Origin: Solirubrobacter deserti
GTDB lineage: Bacteria > Actinomycetota > Thermoleophilia > Solirubrobacterales > Solirubrobacteraceae
Length of the DNA: 64,000 bases
Direction: 5' to 3'
NCBI RefSeq assembly: GCF_027587175.1
Contig: NZ_JAPCID010000018.1
Span: 1 to 64,000 of the forward strand
The notes beneath the pieces are model-generated. The model was not told where the DNA came from and did not search any database. It saw nothing but the letters and a program-made list of their open reading frames with translations. The position numbers and the translations under genes were made by a program. The stretch's first letter is position 1, and each line of letters starts with the position of its first letter. Shown in pieces: positions 17,880 to 25,748 of the stretch.

Positions 17880-20060
17880 TCACGGGTTGGTCGTGGAGAG
17901 GGTGAACGTCAGCGTCTTGCTGTACGTGCCCGTGCGGAGCGCGTCGTTGGCGCCGATCGCCTGCTTGAAGGTGATCGTCGGCTTGTCGTTGGACACCGGG
18001 CCGGTGTAGGTCTTCACGGTGCCGAGGCCCTGGAGGGGCTGCGGCAGCACGAAGGAGCCGTTGACCAGATGGCCCTTGTTGGTCGTGCTCGGGTCGGTGA
18101 CCGAGAGCGTCGCGTCGCCGGCCGTCGAGGTCACCGTCGGCGTCGTGGACGCCGTGTACTCCTGCGCGACGCCCGGGACGAACGGCGCGAACGCAGGCGC
18201 CGTGCCCATGCTGAGCGAGAGCGTGGCGGCCACCGTGCCCCCGGCACTGCCGGCCACGTCCGTGCTGTTGACCATGTAGTTGACCGTCGTCATCGACTGG
18301 TTGCCGGCGTTGTCGACGGCGGTGACCGTGTAGGAGTGGCGGCCGATCGACGCGGTGTCGAGGTTCGTCACGCTCGCCGTGCACGACTGCACGCCCGCCG
18401 GGTCGGCGCACGTGAACGCGGCCGGGACCGTGGACCCCTGCTTGTAGCCGGCGCCCTCGTTGGTCGAGCTGGCCGTCGGGCCCGTGAAGTCCTGCTCGTA
18501 GGACCCGATCTGGGTCTGCGGGTTCGAGTACGTGACCGTCTTCGCGCGGTCCGTGTCGAAGTTGTCGAGGTCCCACACCATCATGCCGCGGTAGATGTCG
18601 GACTCGTAGATCTTGCCGTTGTACCAGTACGTCGACCAGTCGCCGCCGTCCGGGTCACCGCCGGTCGGCGTCTTGGGCAGCGGGGCCGGATCGGCGTACG
18701 CGATGACCTCGGGCGCGGCCGGGTTGGTGTAGTTGATGACGTAGATGCCGGACTGGTAGTTGCCCGACACCAGGTAGTTGCCGCGCTGGGTCGGGACGGT
18801 GTTGAAGTTGTGCCACGTGCAGTTCTCGGTGCTCAGCTGCGGACGCGGGTGCAGGAGCGTGCCCTGCGTGGCGCCGGTCTGCGGGTCCAGGAAGTAGAGG
18901 GTGCGGGCCGTGACCGAGCTCGAGGCCTGGCACTGCGCCGAGGTGCCGCCGCCCGGCTCCCAGCCGAAGACGACCGTCTTGCCGTCGTAGCTGAACGCGG
19001 CCGAGTGGCCGATGTTGATCGGCGGCATGGCGCGCGACCACAGCAGCGTCGGGTTCTCGGTGCCGCCCGGAGCGGTCGGGTCGATCGTCGTGTCGAACTT
19101 GAACATCGAGATCCCGTTGCCGCCGGCGCACGTCGCGTAGCTGTTGGCGCCGTTGAGCAGCACCGTGTTGTCGTGGCACTCGCGGCCGGCCATCGCCTTG
19201 TTGACGTGCTTGGCGTCGGTCGGATCGGACAGCTTGATCTTGATGACGTCCATCCACGTGCAGTCGCTGTCGGAGCCGCCGTTGTAGAGATACAGGTAAC
19301 CGCGGGCCTCGTCCGGGACGGCCGTCGCCGTGTGCGAGCCGCAGCCCGGAACGTTCGGGCGGTTGTCGCGGTCCGAGAAGCGCAGGCCCTGCTTGCCGTC
19401 GCTGGGGTCGTTGCCGACATCGACCATGACGGGGTTCTCCGGGTCGGAGATGTCGAAGATGTGGATCCCCTCGAAGCCCTGGCCCACGAGCGTGCCGCCG
19501 CACGACTGCGTCGCGGCGCCGCCGGCACTGACGGGCGAGTCCCACGAGCGGACGAGGATGTTCCCGTGGACGACGATGTCGCCCTGGCCGGTCGTGCAGC
19601 CCGTGTAGTTGACCTTCTGCACCGGGTTCGCCGGGTCCGAGATGTCGATCACGCGGAAGCCCGTGTACGTGCCCTGGATGGCGTAGTTGCCCTTGAACGC
19701 CAGGTCGGAGTTGATCGCGCCCGACCCGGTGCCGCTGGTGGGGACGCTGCGCGCCGAGTAGCCGATCGGCGTCATGTTCTCCGAGTAGGTGAACGTGCTC
19801 ACGGCGTCCTGGACGGGGTCCGCGGCCGCCCGCGCGTTCTCGAACTGGTTCTGGACCGCGCCGCCCTCACCGTCGCACTCGTGCTCGTTCGAGAAGGTCG
19901 GGTAGCCCGCCCAGCTCGACGAATGCAACGACAGGAAGCTGCTCGCTTCCACCCGCTGGCTGTTCGCGCACGGATGCGCGATCGCCGACGGCGGCGCGAA
20001 CAGCGCCAACGCGGCCACAGTTGAAGCGCCGGCTACGGCGCCTCGCAGAATCCTTCCCAT
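17880..20060 (-). CDS. Secreted LVIVD-repeat beta-propeller protein, copy 2
   Basis: 726 residues from ATG at 20060, behind a GAGAGGAGAGGG ribosome site. It has the same order as copy 1: signal peptide (ending SAIA), AHPCAN and HECDGEGG segments, LVIVD repeats (FRVIDISDPANPVQKV, IHIFDISDPENPVMVDV, IYVINYTNPAAPEVIAYADP), an Ig/HYR-like segment (FTCADPAGVQSCTASV) and the same C-terminal module. The two proteins are identical over long stretches, pointing to a tandem duplication. Role unknown; the shared promoter implies co-regulation. Confidence 0.9.
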   Translation of the reverse strand: MGRILRGAVAGASTVAALALFAPPSAIAHPCANSQRVEASSFLSLHSSSWAGYPTFSNEHECDGEGGAVQNQFENARAAADPVQDAVSTFTYSENMTPIGYSARSVPTSGTGSGAINSDLAFKGNYAIQGTYTGFRVIDISDPANPVQKVNYTGCTTGQGDIVVHGNILVRSWDSPVSAGGAATQSCGGTLVGQGFEGIHIFDISDPENPVMVDVGNDPSDGKQGLRFSDRDNRPNVPGCGSHTATAVPDEARGYLYLYNGGSDSDCTWMDVIKIKLSDPTDAKHVNKAMAGRECHDNTVLLNGANSYATCAGGNGISMFKFDTTIDPTAPGGTENPTLLWSRAMPPINIGHSAAFSYDGKTVVFGWEPGGGTSAQCQASSSVTARTLYFLDPQTGATQGTLLHPRPQLSTENCTWHNFNTVPTQRGNYLVSGNYQSGIYVINYTNPAAPEVIAYADPAPLPKTPTGGDPDGGDWSTYWYNGKIYESDIYRGMMVWDLDNFDTDRAKTVTYSNPQTQIGSYEQDFTGPTASSTNEGAGYKQGSTVPAAFTCADPAGVQSCTASVTNLDTASIGRHSYTVTAVDNAGNQSMTTVNYMVNSTDVAGSAGGTVAATLSLSMGTAPAFAPFVPGVAQEYTASTTPTVTSTAGDATLSVTDPSTTNKGHLVNGSFVLPQPLQGLGTVKTYTGPVSNDKPTITFKQAIGANDALRTGTYSKTLTFTLSTTNP

Positions 20061-20098
20061 CGACCCTCTCCTCTCGCAGTGGACGCATCAGCGCCGGC

Positions 20099-20158
20099 CG
20101 CGAGCTAATCAGGTTCTCACCGGCGTGGAAACTCCCCGAGTGTGCAGTTCTCTGCACG
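20099..20158 (-). promoter_or_regulatory. Conserved LVIVD promoter block, copy 2
   Basis: Minus-strand palindrome GTGCAG-AGAA-CTGCAC (20142-20157) followed by CTCGG, GAGTTT and ATTAGCTCGCG. It is the counterpart of the block at 17778-17838, also 39 nt from the start codon, and lies in the divergent gap to the HD-domain gene, whose start it nearly touches. Confidence 0.6.
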
Positions 20159-20179
20159 ACTGGGATGATGCGAGGCGCG

Positions 20180-20992
20180 ATGACCGATCCTCCCCTGTCG
20201 CCGCGCGAAGCCGTCGCGGCGATGCGCATCCACGCGCCGACCGAGCGCAACCCCAAGCTCGCCCGCTTCCTCGAGGCCGCCAACGAGAGCGTGAAGCTCA
20301 AGGCCCGCTGGCACGTCCAGCAGGTCACGGCGACCCGCATGGACATGAACGACCACTCCTGGGTGCACCTGCAGATCGTCCTCAACCGCGCGCTGCACCT
20401 GTTCCGGCTGCTGCACCGCGCCGGGCTGGAGTCCGCGATGGAGCGCGACTTCGGGATGTCCCACAAGGACGCGGAGGTGGTGATCGCGGGCGGCTGCCTC
20501 CTGCACGACCTCGGCATGTCGATCCATCGCGTCGACCACGAGGTCTACAGCCTCCATCTGGCCGCCGGTCTGCTCGACGGCCTGCTCGAGCCGGCCTACG
20601 AGGAGCCGGAGCGCACCGTCGTCGCCGCCGAGATCACGCACGCGATCATCGGCCACCGCAAGGGCGGCCGGCCGCTCACGCTGGAGGCGGGCGTCGTGCG
20701 CGTCGCGGACGCGCTGGACATGGAGCACGGTCGCTCCCGCGTGGCGGTCGAGACGAGCCTGCCGAACATCCACTCGCTCTCGGCCGCGGCGATCGACGAG
20801 GTCCGGATCGTCCCCGGCGAGCAGCGCGCGGTGCGCGTGGAGGTGGCGATGAACAACTCCGCCGGCGTGTTCCAGCTCGACGAGCTGATGGCCACCAAAT
20901 TGCGCGGGTCCGGGCTGGAACCGCACGTCGAGCTGATCGCGCGCATCGACGCCGAGCACGAAAAGCGCTTGCTCAAGGTCTACCAGATATAG
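20180..20992 (+). CDS. HD-domain phosphohydrolase-like protein
   Basis: 270 residues from ATG at 20180 (ATGs at 20165 and 20168 are in frame; 20180 has a short GAGG site). The HD metal-site pattern is visible: HSWVHLQIVLNRALHLF, GGCLLHDLGMSIHRVDHE, EITHAIIGHRKGG and VVRVADALDMEHG. HD proteins hydrolyse phosphate esters, often of nucleotides. The substrate is unknown. It is divergent from LVIVD copy 2 and may share the regulatory block between them. Confidence 0.85.
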   Translation: MTDPPLSPREAVAAMRIHAPTERNPKLARFLEAANESVKLKARWHVQQVTATRMDMNDHSWVHLQIVLNRALHLFRLLHRAGLESAMERDFGMSHKDAEVVIAGGCLLHDLGMSIHRVDHEVYSLHLAAGLLDGLLEPAYEEPERTVVAAEITHAIIGHRKGGRPLTLEAGVVRVADALDMEHGRSRVAVETSLPNIHSLSAAAIDEVRIVPGEQRAVRVEVAMNNSAGVFQLDELMATKLRGSGLEPHVELIARIDAEHEKRLLKVYQI

Positions 20993-21018
20993 GTGCGCGC
21001 AGGCGGTGCGTCAGTACA

Positions 21019-21042
21019 GGAACTGGGCGGAATAGCCACGTC
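21019..21042 (+). promoter_or_regulatory. Possible ECF-sigma-type promoter of the cupredoxin gene
   Basis: GGAACT at 21019-21024 and CGTC at 21039-21042 resemble the -35 and -10 elements of extracytoplasmic-function sigma promoters. Evidence is only the two short words and their spacing. Confidence 0.3.
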
Positions 21043-21063
21043 GGCGCCGGCGTCTGCCCCGGT

Positions 21064-21390
21064 ATGAGACGCACACTGATCGCCGGCGCGGCCGTGATCG
21101 CCGCGGCCGTGGCCGTCGCGCCCGCCCAGGCCGGCTCGACCAAGACCGTCGCCGTGAAGAACAACGCGTTCTCCCCCGGCACGGTGAGCATCAAGAAGGG
21201 CGACAAGGTCGTCTGGCGCTGGACGCAGGGCGGCGTCGCCCACAACGTCACGCCCGCGAGCGGCGGGGCCGGCTCGCGCACGACCTCGACCAAGGGCTAC
21301 ACGTTCACCAAGACGTTCACGAAGGCCGGCACCTTCCGGTACGTCTGCACGCTGCACTCCTCGATGAAGTCGACGGTCAAGGTCGGCTAG
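21064..21390 (+). CDS. Secreted cupredoxin (plastocyanin-like copper protein)
   Basis: 108 residues with a signal peptide (MRRTLIAGAAVIAAAVAVAPAQAG). Type 1 copper ligands are recognisable: His in QGGVAHNVTP and the Cys-x-x-His-x-x-Met cluster in YVCTLHSSMKSTVKV. KNNAFSPGTVSIKKGDKVVWRW is the typical N-terminal strand. It is probably a small exported electron carrier or copper-binding protein. The gene ends one base before the convergent DUF6421 gene. Confidence 0.92.
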   Translation: MRRTLIAGAAVIAAAVAVAPAQAGSTKTVAVKNNAFSPGTVSIKKGDKVVWRWTQGGVAHNVTPASGGAGSRTTSTKGYTFTKTFTKAGTFRYVCTLHSSMKSTVKVG

Positions 21391-23454
21391 TCACGCCGCC
21401 GTGCCCGCCAGCTCGACGGTGGGCGCCAGCTTGGCCTGCAGCGAGACGTAGAACAGGCTGAGCGGGAACTCGTCGGGCTGGACGAGGTCGATGAACCGGC
21501 GCGGGTCGCCGCTGTCGGACAGCTCGCGCCGGCCCTTGGCCCACCGGCTGTCCGCCGCCGGCTTGACGTAGGTGGAGACCAGGTCGTGCGCCGCGGCCCA
21601 GTACTGCGGCTTGGACGAGTCGATGCCGTGCTTGTAGAGGGTCTCGATCTCCGCGCGCAGGTCCGCGACGCCGTCGGCGAGGCGCTCCCACTCGATCGTG
21701 AGCTCGTTGTTCGTCCAGTGCAACAGGCCGCGCTTGTGCAGGTAGGCGAACAGCAGCTGGCCGCCGAGGCCGTCGTAGTTGCGCACCCGCGGGCCCGTGA
21801 TGGGGAAGCGGAACAGGCGGTCGAGGACGATCGCGTGCTGGACGTAGCGGGCGAAGGCGAAGCCCTCGCGCTCCAGCTGCACGGCCTCGACGAACGCGGT
21901 CAGGTCGCAGCGCAGCTCCTCCAGCGCGTACATCCAATACGGCTGGCGCTGGCGGATCATGAACGGGTCGAACGGGAGGTCGCCGCGGCTGTGCGCGCGG
22001 TCGTGGATCAGGTCCCACAGCACGAACGCCTGGCGCGACAGCTCGGCGCTGTTGAGCAGCGCGGCGGCGTCCGGGGCGAGGTTGAGGCTGAGGACGTCGG
22101 CGGCGTGCGTGGCCACGGCGCGCAGGCGGGCGGCCTCGCGGTCGCAGAAGATCGCGCCGAAGTGGTTGGCCGGCTTGTTGGTGCCCGTGCTCACCGTCTC
22201 GGGGAACAGCACGGCGGAGTTGGACTCGTAGCCGGACGTGCGGTCCACGAACGTGACCGGGACGAACTTCGGGTTCTGGAAGCGGGTGCGCTCGAGCTGC
22301 GCGAGCCACTCGGGCCACGGCACGCGGACGATCAGCGCCTCGAAGTGGCGCTCGCGCGGGCCGTTCTGCTTGTACATCGGGAACACGACGAGGTGCTCGA
22401 TGCCGTCGACGCGCTGCTGGTCGGGCCGGAAGGCCTCGAGCGAGCGGGTGAAGTCCGGGACGCCGAAGTCCCAGTCCTTGAGGTCCTGCACGAGCGCGGC
22501 GAGGTAGTCGGCCTGGTGCGGGAAGTACGGCGCGAGCGCCTCGATCGAGTCGATGATCGGTGTCAGGTCGGGCTCGCTGTCGGTCGAGCCGTCCTCGTTC
22601 TGGAGCGTGCGCAGCTGCTCGATCTCGTCCTTGAGCGTCTGCCAGGCGGGGTCGTTCTTCGCCGCCGAGGGCGTGACCGTCTCCGCGTGCGCGAACGCGG
22701 GGCCGGCCGCCCAGTACACGAGGTTCAGCCACAGGTCGGCGTGGTCGTGCTGGTCGATCGTGTCGTCGCCGAACAGGTCGGAGTCGGCGAGCACGACGAC
22801 GCGGCCCTCGCCGTAGGTCGTGACCACCGCGAGCGGCGCGTGCGGCTTGGTGGCTGAAGGCGAAGCGTGCGCGATCACCTTCGCGCCGTTGGACAGCGCG
22901 AGCGTCCCGGCGCGGTAGAGCCGGACCTCGTTCACGCGCGCGAGCACGTCGGCCTGCGCGCCGCGGCCGTTGGAGGTCAGGTGCGGGCGAATCCAGGTGG
23001 GCGCGGCGTCGGACTGCTCGTAGTCCTGCACGGTCGCGGTCTCGATCTGGATGCCGAAGGTGGCGAGCAGCTCGTTGAGGTTGTTGCCGTAGCGGTCGTG
23101 ATCGCACTCGCCGAGGACGATCAGGCCGCCGCCGGCCTGCACGTGGCGCTCGATCGCGGCGATTTCCTGCGTGTTCAAGCGCGGCGAGCCGGTCTCGGTG
23201 GTGGCCTCCCAGCGCGGGTCGGACGGGTGCGCGATGACCAGCACGTCCGCGGGCACGTCCGTGAGCTCGCCGTCGGTGTGCGCCGTGACGGTGAAGTCGC
23301 GCTGCTCGAGCAGGCGCGCGGCCTTCACGTACGAGGCGTCCTCAGGGTGCGCGGGCTGCATCCGCTGCGCGACCTCAGGCCGGATCGTCCAGGCCTGGCT
23401 GTGGGCTTCGTCGAACAGCAGCGTCGCGGTCTTGTTCGGATGCAGAAGTGCCAT
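21391..23454 (-). CDS. DUF6421-family protein with N-terminal GATase/DUF4350-like domain
   Basis: 687 residues from ATG at 23454; a -10-like TACCTT (23467-23462) lies 7 nt upstream, suggesting a leaderless transcript. Residues about 240-687 match the DUF6421 family known from streptomycetes (LVVFPMYKQNG, PKFVPVTFVDRTSGYESNSAVLFPET, IFCDREAARLRAV, LIHDRAHSRGDLPFDPFM, YWMYALEELRCDLTAF). Family members I recall are about 460-470 residues, so the first 240 residues are an extension: FDEAHSQAWTIRPE, VLVIAHPSDPRWE, VQAGGGLIVLGECD and VVVLADSDLFGDD suggest a DUF4350/GATase1-like fold. Function is unknown. It is divergent from an Lrp-type regulator. Confidence 0.85.
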   Translation of the reverse strand: MALLHPNKTATLLFDEAHSQAWTIRPEVAQRMQPAHPEDASYVKAARLLEQRDFTVTAHTDGELTDVPADVLVIAHPSDPRWEATTETGSPRLNTQEIAAIERHVQAGGGLIVLGECDHDRYGNNLNELLATFGIQIETATVQDYEQSDAAPTWIRPHLTSNGRGAQADVLARVNEVRLYRAGTLALSNGAKVIAHASPSATKPHAPLAVVTTYGEGRVVVLADSDLFGDDTIDQHDHADLWLNLVYWAAGPAFAHAETVTPSAAKNDPAWQTLKDEIEQLRTLQNEDGSTDSEPDLTPIIDSIEALAPYFPHQADYLAALVQDLKDWDFGVPDFTRSLEAFRPDQQRVDGIEHLVVFPMYKQNGPRERHFEALIVRVPWPEWLAQLERTRFQNPKFVPVTFVDRTSGYESNSAVLFPETVSTGTNKPANHFGAIFCDREAARLRAVATHAADVLSLNLAPDAAALLNSAELSRQAFVLWDLIHDRAHSRGDLPFDPFMIRQRQPYWMYALEELRCDLTAFVEAVQLEREGFAFARYVQHAIVLDRLFRFPITGPRVRNYDGLGGQLLFAYLHKRGLLHWTNNELTIEWERLADGVADLRAEIETLYKHGIDSSKPQYWAAAHDLVSTYVKPAADSRWAKGRRELSDSGDPRRFIDLVQPDEFPLSLFYVSLQAKLAPTVELAGTAA

Positions 23455-23527
23455 GGCCGAGAAGGTACGGACCGCGCCTGCCCGCCTCAATGCCACTTCG
23501 TGGCGTCTGTGCGCAAGAATCCAACGC

Positions 23528-23962
23528 ATGGACGACGTCGGACGGCAAATCCTTGCGCTTCTCGTCGAAGACGGCCGCCGCTCCTACGACGACATCGCCC
23601 GCCGCGTCTCCCTGAGCGCGCCGGCCGTCAAGCGCCGCATCGACCGCATGCGCGCCGACGGCGCCATCCGCGGCTTCACGGCGGTCGTCGACCCGGAGGC
23701 GTTCGGCTGGCGAACTGAAGCGCTCGTCGAGCTCTTCTACGCGCCCGGCACCCAGCTGCGCGAGGTCGCCGCATCGTTGATGCGGCACCCGCAGGTCGTC
23801 GAGGCGTGGAGCGTCACGGGCGACGCCGATGCCATCGCCCGCGTGCGCACGTCCGACAACGCCGACCTGGAGCGCCTGATCATGGATCTCCAGAGCGACG
23901 GTCGCGTGATCAGGACGCGCTCTCAGGTGATCATGAGCAACCTGATCACGCCGCGCGGCTAG
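23528..23962 (+). CDS. Lrp/AsnC-family transcriptional regulator
   Basis: 144 residues. N-terminal helix-turn-helix (DVGRQILALLVEDGRRSYDDIA, VSLSAPAVKRRIDRMRADGAI) followed by a RAM ligand-binding domain (VVDPEAFGWRTEALVELF, WSVTGDADAIARVR). It sits back to back with the DUF6421 gene, so it probably controls that gene in response to an amino acid or a related metabolite (inference). Confidence 0.93.
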   Translation: MDDVGRQILALLVEDGRRSYDDIARRVSLSAPAVKRRIDRMRADGAIRGFTAVVDPEAFGWRTEALVELFYAPGTQLREVAASLMRHPQVVEAWSVTGDADAIARVRTSDNADLERLIMDLQSDGRVIRTRSQVIMSNLITPRG

Positions 23963-23977
23963 GTCTTCAGCGGGCTC

Positions 23978-24175
23978 CTAGAGGCCGAGCTTGCCGCCGA
24001 GGTCGCCCAGCCCGCCGCCGAGCAGGTCCTGGGGGTTGATGCCGTACTTGGACAGCAGGTCGCCGTGCTTCTCGGGGTCGACCTGGCCCGGCAGCTCCTG
24101 GTCGGCCTGCTGGGCCTTCTCGCCGCCGACCCGCTCGCGGATCAGCTCGAGGATCTTCTCCTTGGGGATCTCCAT
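23978..24175 (-). CDS. Small conserved-looking acidic protein
   Basis: 65 residues: a helical, charged N-terminus (MEIPKEKILELIRERVGG), a middle segment LPGQVDPEKHGDLLSKYGI and a Gly/Leu-rich tail. It has no signal peptide. The periodic charge pattern and clean start make it look real. Family not recognised. It is convergent with the Lrp gene. Confidence 0.65.
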   Translation of the reverse strand: MEIPKEKILELIRERVGGEKAQQADQELPGQVDPEKHGDLLSKYGINPQDLLGGGLGDLGGKLGL

Positions 24176-24348
24176 GCGCGGGGCGCTCTCCAGCGGACGG
24201 GCGTCGTGAAACGGTGGACGTCAGCAAGTCGGCGTCGTGCCGTACGCAGCGTCTGGTCCGGGACCCTGCGAGTCAGCGCGGTTTGACGAGGCGATCGGTT
24301 GGCGGTTGCGTGTGGGTAGCGGACGCTTCACCGATTTCAGGAGGCCCC

Positions 24349-24753
24349 ATGCCAACTCGCACCGCTCGTCCCAACACCGCATCCCGTCGTGGTTCGACCG
24401 CACCGCGTCGCGCGACCACGCGCCGCTCGACCGCGCAGCAGCGCCGCGGCGTGGCCGGCGGCTGGCTGCAGCGCCGCAAGCCGGCCCCGTCGCGCAAGAC
24501 CAAGGCGGTCGGCGCCCTCAAGCGGGGGATGCCGGGCACGAAGGGTGCCGCCGCGCTCGGCGTGGCGCTGGCCGGCGTCGCGGGCGCGGTCCTGCGCAAG
24601 CGCAAGAGCAGCAACGAGTCCGCGCCGACCGCCGCGCCCGGCTCGACGGTCCCGCCGACGCCGCCGACGGCCGTGACGAACGCCCAGTCGACGCCGCCGG
24701 CGCCGGTCACCGACCCTCACTCGTCCCCGTCATCGGGGAAGCCGGCGCTCTGA
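24349..24753 (+). CDS. Small basic Arg/Thr-rich protein with hydrophobic segment
   Basis: 134 residues behind a good CAGGAGG site. The N-terminus is very basic (many R, T, S), then a short hydrophobic stretch (AAALGVALAGVAGAVL) followed by RKRK, then a Pro/Thr/Ala-rich tail. It could be a nucleic-acid-binding or membrane-associated protein; no family is recognised. The 173 bp upstream (24176-24348) show no other gene. Its end overlaps the convergent DUF4186 gene by 24 bp. Confidence 0.6.
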   Translation: MPTRTARPNTASRRGSTAPRRATTRRSTAQQRRGVAGGWLQRRKPAPSRKTKAVGALKRGMPGTKGAAALGVALAGVAGAVLRKRKSSNESAPTAAPGSTVPPTPPTAVTNAQSTPPAPVTDPHSSPSSGKPAL

Positions 24754-25110
24754 GGTCGCCAGCTCCGTCTCGATCCAGCGGCAGATGACTTCAACCGCGT
24801 AGTCGCGTTCGGCCGCGGTCAGCTCGCGCCCGCTCGGCACGGCGTGCCACTTGCGCAGGCAGGTGCGGCAGCAGGTCGCCGTGGCGTGCTGGGCGACGAA
24901 CACCGGATGCCCGCGATACGGCGTCTGCTTGCCGTCCTTGTGCGGTGCAGCGGGCGCCAGCCGCTGGGCCAGCAGCTCGTGCGCGTGCGCACGGATGACC
25001 GCCATCCCGCGCAACTCGACCGCCGCCGCCTCACGCCCGCGCAGACGGAACCTCGCCCGGAACGGCTGGCGCGCGAGCGCGCGCAGCGTCGCGTCGATGT
25101 CGGGCCTCAC
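24730..25110 (-). CDS. DUF4186-family protein
   Basis: 126 residues from GTG at 25110, overlapping the stop of the upstream gene (GTGA). It matches DUF4186: FRARFRLRGREAAAVELRG, HELLAQRLAPA, KQTPYRGHPVFVAQHATAT, CCRTCLRKWHAVPSGR with a Cys-Cys-x-x-Cys and His cluster that could bind metal, and a C-terminal VICRWIETEL helix. Function is unknown. Confidence 0.85.
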   Translation of the reverse strand: MRPDIDATLRALARQPFRARFRLRGREAAAVELRGMAVIRAHAHELLAQRLAPAAPHKDGKQTPYRGHPVFVAQHATATCCRTCLRKWHAVPSGRELTAAERDYAVEVICRWIETELATSERRLPR

Positions 25111-25631
25111 AGCATCACCGTCCCGGCGATCGCGCCGGCCGTGAGCAGCGCCGCGACGCCCAGCTCGCGCAAGCTGCCCGTGGGAATCCGCGTACGCCGA
25201 GGAAGCAGCCACCAGCGGCGGCGCGTCAGCGGCGCGAGCAGCGGGACCCCGGAAGGGGTGCACGCGTCCGCGGCGACGTGCGACCCGTAGCCGATCGCCA
25301 CGCCGGCGCCGAACGCGGGGTCCAGCAGCGCGGCGGCCGCGGCCACCAGCGCCGCGGCGGCCAGCGAGTGCGTGAGCCCACGGTGGCCGAGCAGGATCAG
25401 CAGTCGTAGCGGGATGCGCGCGAGCCGGCCCGCGACGCGGACGGGCCAGACCTTGCGCTCGAGCCGGCGGGTGCGGTAGATGCGGCTGTCGGCCTTGTCC
25501 GCGTCGGGCAGCAGCGAGCCGAGCCACGCCCCGGCGAGCAGCAGCGGCGTGGTCCCGGCCGGCGCGTCGAGCGCGGCAACAGCGACGGCCGCCAGGCCGA
25601 CACCGGCGATCTGATGGGTCGTGGCGCGCGT
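25107..25631 (-). CDS. DUF457/YdjM-like membrane-bound metal-dependent hydrolase, start codon unclear
   Basis: The frame is open from the TAA at 25641-25643 downwards and encodes a family-typical N-terminus: THQIAGVGLAAVA, AWLGSLLPDADKADSRIY, LLGHRGLTHSLAAAAL, and YGSHVAADACTPSGVPLLAP (conserved Asp and His residues), with several membrane segments. No ATG, GTG or TTG occurs before the N-terminal motif; the first GTG (25346) would remove more than half. The codon where homologues start is ACG (25631-25629), preceded by AAGG. So the gene either uses a rare start or has lost it. Coordinates assume ACG. Confidence 0.65.
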   Translation of the reverse strand, partial: TRATTHQIAGVGLAAVAVAALDAPAGTTPLLLAGAWLGSLLPDADKADSRIYRTRRLERKVWPVRVAGRLARIPLRLLILLGHRGLTHSLAAAALVAAAAALLDPAFGAGVAIGYGSHVAADACTPSGVPLLAPLTRRRWWLLPRRTRIPTGSLRELGVAALLTAGAIAGTVML

Positions 25632-25748
25632 ACCGCGACCTTAGGCGACCGACCGGTCGTAGCCGCGGCGCTCTGTGCGGTCGCACGAGACGCAGCGGGC
25701 CGGTCGCGCCGAAATGCATGCCGGACCCCATGGCCGGCGGCGCCCGGC

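Noticed and set aside
15376-20024. Plus-strand frames of 803 and 651 codons
   Set aside because: Mirror frames of the LVIVD genes; strongly biased Arg/Val/Asp composition and no domain.
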